From Planctomycetota bacterium (GTDB lineage: Bacteria > Planctomycetota > UBA8742 > UBA2392), in NCBI GenBank assembly GCA_016712285.1, contig JADJRK010000001.1, positions 3,720,001 through 3,784,000 of the forward strand: a stretch of DNA of 64,000 nt, given 5' to 3'. Made by a program: the position numbers and the translations under genes. Within the stretch, counting starts at the first letter, position 1; each line of letters begins with the position of its first letter. The notes below the pieces were generated by a model. That model was not told the DNA's origin, did not search any database, and worked only from the letters and a program-made list of their open reading frames with translations. This document shows positions 58,811 through 64,000 of this stretch, in pieces.

Positions 58811-61060
58811 TTAGCTGCTGCGCCGCTCGAAGTTGACCTTGCCGTTATCGACTGTGGCCATCAGCGTGCAGTTACGCAGCGCAGGGTCTGACGCAAGCAG
58901 CCTGGCCAGTGGCGTCGCGACGAGCTCATCCAGCGCGCGCTGCAGTGGCCTGGCGCCATAGCGGTGGTCGAACCCGGCCTGCGCGATCAGCGTCGCAACT
59001 TCCGGTGTCCACTCAAGTTTGATGCCCATCGCAACGATGCCCTCGCGCGCCGCAAGCTCGGCCAGTTCTTTGTCTGCGATGCGGCGCACGGTTGCTTCTT
59101 CCAACGCCTTGAACGCCACTACGCCATCAAGCCGGTTGTAAAACTCCGGGCGAAAGAAGCGCGCCACCGCACCATCGAAGTCGGGGCCGCGTTGTGCGCC
59201 GAAGCCCAGCGCGCCGCCACTGCCTGAGCCTAGGTTGCTGGTAAGCACGATCACGCAGCTCTGGAAGCTGGTGACGCGGCCATAGCGGTCCGTCAGGCGG
59301 CCTTCATCCAGCAGGCCCAGCAGCACATCGAACACGCCGACGTCGGCTTTCTCGATTTCGTCCAGCAGCACGACACAGAATGGCTGCGAGCGCACCTTGC
59401 GCAGGAACTCGCTGGGTTCGCCGTTGCTGTCACTGATCATGCGCTCAGCCCCGCCCGCGCCTGCGTACTCGCTCATGTCCAGGCGTACCAGCCGATCCTT
59501 TTCGGCGCCGGCGCCGAACAGATAGTCGGCCATGGCGCGTGCCAGCTGCGTTTTGCCGACACCGGTCGGGCCGGCAAACAGCATGGCGCCCAACGGGCGG
59601 CGCGGGTCATTCAGCCCGGCTTTGAACGCCAGGATCACGCCGGCGGCGCTTTCGCATGCGGCTGCCTGGCCCATGACGCGCGCGGAGAGAAAGCTCAGCA
59701 CTTCAGCGCGCTGCAGCGGCAACTCGTCACGCAAGAACTTCTCGGGCAAGCCGGTGTCGGATCGGAACTGCTCAATCACTGTGGAAGAGTCAACTGTCCG
59801 ACCCTTGGTGTTCGCCGCTGCCTGCACCAGCGAAGTCAGGAACTGGGCCGCTTTGCCCGGCATCGAATCATACGGCCGGAAGCGCCGGAACAGTTGCCCG
59901 ACGGCCGACACCGCCTCGCCGCCAATCGTCAGGCGCTGGTTGCGCTCGGCGCTGGCGGCCAGTTTGTCCAGAACGCGCAGCGCGTTGGCGTGGGGCATCG
60001 GCGTCACCGGCAGCACCTGCATCGCCTCGGCCAGTGACGGCAGCAGGCGCCGGCAGGCGTCAACTTCGGCCGGGGTGGCTTCGGCGATCATGCGCAACTC
60101 ACCCATGCGCAGGTAAGGCACCAGGAACGCGCCCACGCTGTCGCTGGCGTCGTGGCCGCCCATGCGCACGAGCTCAAGCAGGTTCTCGACGCAGAGTACG
60201 CCGTCAATGCCCGCCAGTTGCTCAAGCGCTTCTTCAAGCCGCTCTTCCCATTGCCCCAGATACGGCGTGCCCGCGATCAGCCTTGAGCCCGAGGTCTGCC
60301 AGAACAGGCGGCGGTCATCGCCGGATTCGCGCTTGCGCTCGATCTCGCGGCTGGCGGCGACCAGCACCGAAGTCTTGCCGCTGCCGGGCTCGCCGACCAG
60401 CAGTACCGACGCGCGGTCGGTGTGCACGCGCGTGACCAGGTCGCTGATCTCGGTGTCGCGCTCGTACGGCCGCGGGAATTGCTTGCGCACGCTGCGCTCG
60501 CCAATCGGCTCTGCAACGGCTTCCAGGGCGGGCAGCGCAGGCCTGGTCTGGCTTCGCCGCTCGCGCGGGTCGGTCAACAGCACCTGCTCCAGCTCGTACT
60601 CTAAGGCCGGCAAGTGACGGCTGAGACGCTGGGCGCTCAGGCCGCGCAGCGCGTCGCGCACATAGTGGCTGGCCATGTCGCGCAGCTGCTCGGCATCGTG
60701 GTACATGAACCATACGCCAATGGTGGGGATCGAGCAGGCGAACATGCCGCTGGCCGTGCGGCCGTGGATGCACGGCGCCTGGATGCGCACTTCGTACTCG
60801 GCGGGCATGCGGCGCTGTTTGGCCACGACTTCGGGCCGCACGTTGACTTGCACGCGCAACAGGCTGCCCTCAAGAATCTCGGGCTCCGGCACATTCCACG
60901 GCTGGTTGCGCTGCAGCCAGTGCAGGTGCGCGCGCAACTGGTCCAGGCAGCCCTGCGGACTGCGATCGATGGCTGCCAGGTGCGGCGACTCGACCACCGC
61001 GCCGGTCCACAGGCCCGACAGGTCACGCCACAACAGCACGGGAATGCGCGAGACGCTCAT
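58811..61060 (-). CDS. Clp-like double-AAA+ ATPase (second of a coupled pair)
   Basis: A 749-residue protein with two AAA+ modules of ClpA/B type. Residues 1-190 are a distinct N-terminal domain without Clp_N repeats. D1: Walker A GEPGSGKTS (about 222-230), but Walker B reads VLCVEN (LCVENLLELV) in place of hhhhDE, so D1 is probably weak or inactive. D2: Walker A GPTGVGKTQ (about 496-505), intact LLDEIEKADVGVFDVLL, sensor 1 LTSNLGSG and C-terminal GARPLQRALDELV (sensor 2/R-finger region). ATG 61060 overlaps the stop of the upstream partner (ATGA, 61057-61060), so the two are translated together. No IGF/IGL loop for ClpP binding seen, so an unfoldase/disaggregase or a regulatory machine is more likely than a protease partner. 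Substrate unknown. Confidence 0.85.
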   Translation of the reverse strand: MSVSRIPVLLWRDLSGLWTGAVVESPHLAAIDRSPQGCLDQLRAHLHWLQRNQPWNVPEPEILEGSLLRVQVNVRPEVVAKQRRMPAEYEVRIQAPCIHGRTASGMFACSIPTIGVWFMYHDAEQLRDMASHYVRDALRGLSAQRLSRHLPALEYELEQVLLTDPRERRSQTRPALPALEAVAEPIGERSVRKQFPRPYERDTEISDLVTRVHTDRASVLLVGEPGSGKTSVLVAASREIERKRESGDDRRLFWQTSGSRLIAGTPYLGQWEERLEEALEQLAGIDGVLCVENLLELVRMGGHDASDSVGAFLVPYLRMGELRMIAEATPAEVDACRRLLPSLAEAMQVLPVTPMPHANALRVLDKLAASAERNQRLTIGGEAVSAVGQLFRRFRPYDSMPGKAAQFLTSLVQAAANTKGRTVDSSTVIEQFRSDTGLPEKFLRDELPLQRAEVLSFLSARVMGQAAACESAAGVILAFKAGLNDPRRPLGAMLFAGPTGVGKTQLARAMADYLFGAGAEKDRLVRLDMSEYAGAGGAERMISDSNGEPSEFLRKVRSQPFCVVLLDEIEKADVGVFDVLLGLLDEGRLTDRYGRVTSFQSCVIVLTSNLGSGSGGALGFGAQRGPDFDGAVARFFRPEFYNRLDGVVAFKALEEATVRRIADKELAELAAREGIVAMGIKLEWTPEVATLIAQAGFDHRYGARPLQRALDELVATPLARLLASDPALRNCTLMATVDNGKVNFERRSS

Positions 61061-64000
61061 GGCGCCCCCTCCAGCGGTAAGCCGCAGAGCAGCCATTGCG
61101 CCAGCAGCGCCAGCGTCGGCCGCTCACGGGAAAGCATGCCGCCGCGAACATCCAGCGTCGGGCCGTTTGCAACCAGCACCTGCCGCACCGGGCGCGCGGG
61201 CACAGGGTCGTGGTCGGGCGAGGCCTCGCCGCGTGCCACAGCCTGCGCCCATGCACGTCGCTCAGATTGCAGCCGCGCGGCATGCTGCTTTGCATCGTCG
61301 CCCCTGGGCACTTCCGCGGCGAGCACCCGCAGCGGGGTCAGCCCGTGGTCGCTCACGTGCAGGTATGTGCCGGCCAGGGCCTGCGTCAGCGGCTGTGCGA
61401 GATAGCCCGAGACAACGACCTCGTCGCTGCCCTCCGGCACTGTGAAATCTGCGCCCAGTTCAAAGCGCATGCGCAGCATCGCCATCAACGAACCCAGCAA
61501 CGCGCCGCGCGATGACACACCGCCCATGGCGTCCACCAGCAGCAGCGCGCGTTCGTCGTCGCGGGCCTCGGTCTTGAGCATCAGCGTCAACAGGGCTGCA
61601 GAGGCACCCAGTCGCAGCATCCGTGAGCGCCCTTCCAGCCCCGCCACCTCGGCGGCACCGGCCAGCAGCGTGCGCGCGTCGGCGGGTGTGTGCAGTTCAA
61701 GCCATGCGGCCGCGTCGACCGGCACGAAATCCTGCTGCGGCTGCGGGCGTCCGCTGCCACGCTCGCGCCAGTCCAGGTAGCTCTCGACAGCGCGGTCGAT
61801 TGCCTCAACCTGCGCCTTGATCGCGTAGTAGCGCTGCAAGGCCGGGTTCACGTCGCCGCCCGAGATTGCACCCTGCGGCTTCAGCGCTTCCAGTTGCGTC
61901 TCGGCGGCGTTCAACAGCTTGTCGATCACTGCAATGGCGTCGTCGGGTGGCAAGTCCGCCAGTCGCGCGGCGGCGTCCGCGGCATATGCGTCTGCATGCA
62001 GCGGTGACGTTGCAACGGCGATCTCGTCACCGCGCGCCATCAGCGACACCAGCACGGGCACGTCCGGCTTCAACTCCGCCAGACGCGCAGCCAGTGGCAG
62101 CGTCAGTTGCCGTTCAATCTCGCGCCGGATCGCGCGGGCGCCCAGCGTGGGATGAAAGCCGCGGTCCACCACGCGTTCCATGGCCAGCGGGTCCACTTGC
62201 AAAATGCAGCGCCTGCGTTGCAAACCCTCGCGCGTCAGCACGTCGTGCAGCAGGTGGCGCGAGATCTCACCGACCTGTTCACGGCTGAGGCGCGAGAACG
62301 GCACAATGTGGTCAAGCCGGTTGAAAAACTCAGGCCGGAAAAAACGCCGCGCGGCCTGCACGTAGGCGTCATCGCCGCGGCTGTCGTGGCCGGCGAGCCC
62401 CATGCCGCCTTCGGCTTCGCGTGCGCCCAGGTTGCTGGTGAGCACAATGATGCAGTTGCTGAAGTCCGCGGTGCGGCCCAACGCGTCGGTCAAGCGGCCT
62501 TCGCCGAGTACCTGCAACAACAGGTCAAATGCTGCGGGGTGAGCCTTTTCAATTTCGTCCAGCAGGATCACCGAGAATGGTTGCCGCCTCACCGCGCCGG
62601 TCAGCAGGCCCTCGGGCTCGTGGATCGTGCCGGCCAGGCGCGCGACGCTGTGCGCCTCAGGATATTCGTTCATGTCAAAGCGCAGCAGGCGCTCGGCGCT
62701 GCCGTACAGAAACTCGGCCAGGGCCTTGGCGCACTCGGTTTTGCCCACGCCGGTGGGGCCCAGAAACAGCAGGCTGCCCAGCGGCTTGTCCGGGTCGTTC
62801 AGGCGCGCCTTGGCAATGCTGATGGCGTCGCACATGGCCTCAACGGCGCCGTCCTGGCCGACGATGCGGCTTCGCAAGCCCTGCCGAATGTCGTCACGAG
62901 ACAGGCGGGCGTGCTCGTCAAGAAACGTCACCGCCAGGCCGCTGCGGGCCTGGAACTCGGCAAGCACGTCGCGGCGCGTGACCGGCTCTTTGCGGTGCTT
63001 GACGGCGAGCTGCGACAGAAAGCCCGCCGCCTTGCCGGGAAACGCTTGCTCGCGCCGGTAGCGTGTGGACAGGTCAAGGGTAGTTGGCAGAGCTTCCAGG
63101 TCAAAGCGGCACTCAAGCCGCGACTCAAGCTCGCGCTGTTGGTGAATCAGGATGCGCAACGTTTCCGCTTCGTTGGGTTGCTCGAGCGGCAGCACGTGAA
63201 ACAGGTCGGCGAAGCTGCGGTCAAGCTCGGTCAGCACACGAAACGCCTCCGGCGTGCACTCGGCCAGAACCCTGACTTCCCGTCGCTCCAGGTGCGGCTT
63301 CAGCACGGCGGCGACGCTGACCTTGCTGCTGGCAGAGATGCCGGCGCGAAACAGGCCGACGAGGTCGTCAAAGTACAGCACATGGCTGCGCCGGCGGCAC
63401 TCAGCCAGGATTGCGTGAAGCCGGTTTTCCCACTGGCCGACGAACATCATGCCCGAGATCAGACGCTGCGGTGAGACCAGCCACACCTGGTTGCGCTCGC
63501 TACCTTTGCCGCGCGCTTCCATCATGCGGCGCACGGTTTCGTGGATGATGGCGGTCTTGCCGACACCAGAGCGGCCGCGCACCACCACCGGGCGCGACGC
63601 CTTCTCGCCCAGCAGCCGCGCAAGTTCACTGACTTCGTCGTCGCGCCGGATCGCGCGGCCCAGGTCATCGGGATACAACGCATTCACGAGGCGTCCTACG
63701 CGCTGCAGCTCGGCTGCGCCGTTCATGTTGGCGAACCCGCCAATCTCGGCCCGACGTTCCTCGGGGGCGGGGTTCCAGCTGGCGTCGACATCGAGGTTGA
63801 AGTCCAGCGTGCTCAGCCATGCGCTGCCCTTGATGCCATCGTTGGCTGCGTCGAATGGTTTGTCCTCGCGCTCGAGCTTGCGGTAGTACGCCGTGAACAC
63901 TTCCGCGGCCCGGGTTGCCAGGTCTTCTTTGCGGCCGAGCTCAAAGGCCAGCGCCGGAAGGCGCGGCGTGTATGCGATGCGGCGGCCGGCTGCCTCAAAG
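61057..64000 (-). CDS. Clp-like double-AAA+ ATPase with long C-terminal extension (partial, N-terminus off right edge)
   Basis: The frame is open from the right edge to a TGA at 61057-61059, so at least 981 codons are present and the start is outside the window; a GTG at 63900 is internal. D1 has Walker A RGRSGVGKTAI and Walker B VLYFDDL. D2 has GPTGVGKTE, SVILLDEIEKAHPAAFDLLL and sensor LTSNLGAREAEGG, both ATPase sites looking intact. After D2 comes an extra region of about 350 residues, helical then alpha/beta (SGGDVNPALQRYYAIKAQVEA; SDEVVVSGYLAQPLTQAL), not seen in ClpA/B/C and not assigned. The last 60 residues are rich in Arg and Ala. Its stop overlaps the start of the second AAA+ gene as ATGA. 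The coupling suggests a hetero-oligomer or a sequential machine. Confidence 0.82.
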   Translation of the reverse strand, partial: FEAAGRRIAYTPRLPALAFELGRKEDLATRAAEVFTAYYRKLEREDKPFDAANDGIKGSAWLSTLDFNLDVDASWNPAPEERRAEIGGFANMNGAAELQRVGRLVNALYPDDLGRAIRRDDEVSELARLLGEKASRPVVVRGRSGVGKTAIIHETVRRMMEARGKGSERNQVWLVSPQRLISGMMFVGQWENRLHAILAECRRRSHVLYFDDLVGLFRAGISASSKVSVAAVLKPHLERREVRVLAECTPEAFRVLTELDRSFADLFHVLPLEQPNEAETLRILIHQQRELESRLECRFDLEALPTTLDLSTRYRREQAFPGKAAGFLSQLAVKHRKEPVTRRDVLAEFQARSGLAVTFLDEHARLSRDDIRQGLRSRIVGQDGAVEAMCDAISIAKARLNDPDKPLGSLLFLGPTGVGKTECAKALAEFLYGSAERLLRFDMNEYPEAHSVARLAGTIHEPEGLLTGAVRRQPFSVILLDEIEKAHPAAFDLLLQVLGEGRLTDALGRTADFSNCIIVLTSNLGAREAEGGMGLAGHDSRGDDAYVQAARRFFRPEFFNRLDHIVPFSRLSREQVGEISRHLLHDVLTREGLQRRRCILQVDPLAMERVVDRGFHPTLGARAIRREIERQLTLPLAARLAELKPDVPVLVSLMARGDEIAVATSPLHADAYAADAAARLADLPPDDAIAVIDKLLNAAETQLEALKPQGAISGGDVNPALQRYYAIKAQVEAIDRAVESYLDWRERGSGRPQPQQDFVPVDAAAWLELHTPADARTLLAGAAEVAGLEGRSRMLRLGASAALLTLMLKTEARDDERALLLVDAMGGVSSRGALLGSLMAMLRMRFELGADFTVPEGSDEVVVSGYLAQPLTQALAGTYLHVSDHGLTPLRVLAAEVPRGDDAKQHAARLQSERRAWAQAVARGEASPDHDPVPARPVRQVLVANGPTLDVRGGMLSRERPTLALLAQWLLCGLPLEGAP

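Overview
The window reads as a high-GC chromosomal segment of a Planctomycetota-like bacterium, probably an environmental lineage. The evidence is the DUF1549/DUF1501 secreted pair (40.3-43.4 kb), an MJ0042-type zinc-ribbon membrane protein beside an ECF sigma factor (29.0-32.3 kb), a fused IcmF mutase, and several large secreted beta-helix or TIG-repeat proteins. I see no rRNA, tRNA, CRISPR array or prophage. The class cannot be fixed from sequence reading alone.

Layout. 0-4 kb: a STAND-like regulator cut by the left edge, then a secreted double-retropepsin/PDZ protease. 4.2-6.4 kb: two DGPF (YCII-related) proteins and an ECF42-type sigma factor, a known conserved module. 6.4-8.6 kb: a REP-associated tyrosine transposase (RAYT) bracketed by perfect palindromes, then a radical SAM/SPASM protein. 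8.7-21.3 kb: a surface-protein island with four large exported proteins that share a Cys - hydrophobic helix - Arg-cluster C-terminus, interspersed with two metallophosphoesterases (one frameshifted) and an XRE/helical-repeat regulator. 21.3-29 kb: an outer-membrane-like protein, purM, two coupled small paralogs, a haem-binding ethylbenzene-dehydrogenase-like protein, pyrR, a degenerate MnmE-like GTPase, a lipoprotein and a zinc-ribbon protein. 29-40.2 kb: ECF sigma factor, zinc-ribbon/HExxH membrane protein, icmF, a GT39-like membrane protein with foreign codon use, recQ, and a pyrimidine-dimer glycosylase. 40.3-45.6 kb: DUF1501 and DUF1549 on the minus strand, divergent from a HEAT-like/VWA protein. 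45.7-54 kb: rdgB, ilvE, a TetR gene, yajQ, a frameshifted MATE pump, prmC, murA, a GxxExxY protein. 54.3-64 kb: leuS, a lipoprotein with four DUF192-like modules, and two translationally coupled Clp-like double-AAA+ ATPases, the first running off the right edge.

The most striking signal is a set of dispersed palindromes. A GGGNCAGGC family surrounds the RAYT and lies over or next to stop codons there. Relatives of the same family sit in frame inside recQ, where they add about 25 and 33 residues to the helicase. A second, GC-rich palindrome occurs both upstream of leuS and in frame inside leuS. This suggests a RAYT-linked repeat that can invade coding sequence and be translated, comparable in principle to the Rickettsia palindromic elements.

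Two genes (YmdB-like phosphodiesterase, MATE pump) each need one base removed to restore the family frame. They may be real mutations or sequence errors. Starts were chosen from Shine-Dalgarno sites, signal peptides and family N-termini; alternatives are noted in the entries.
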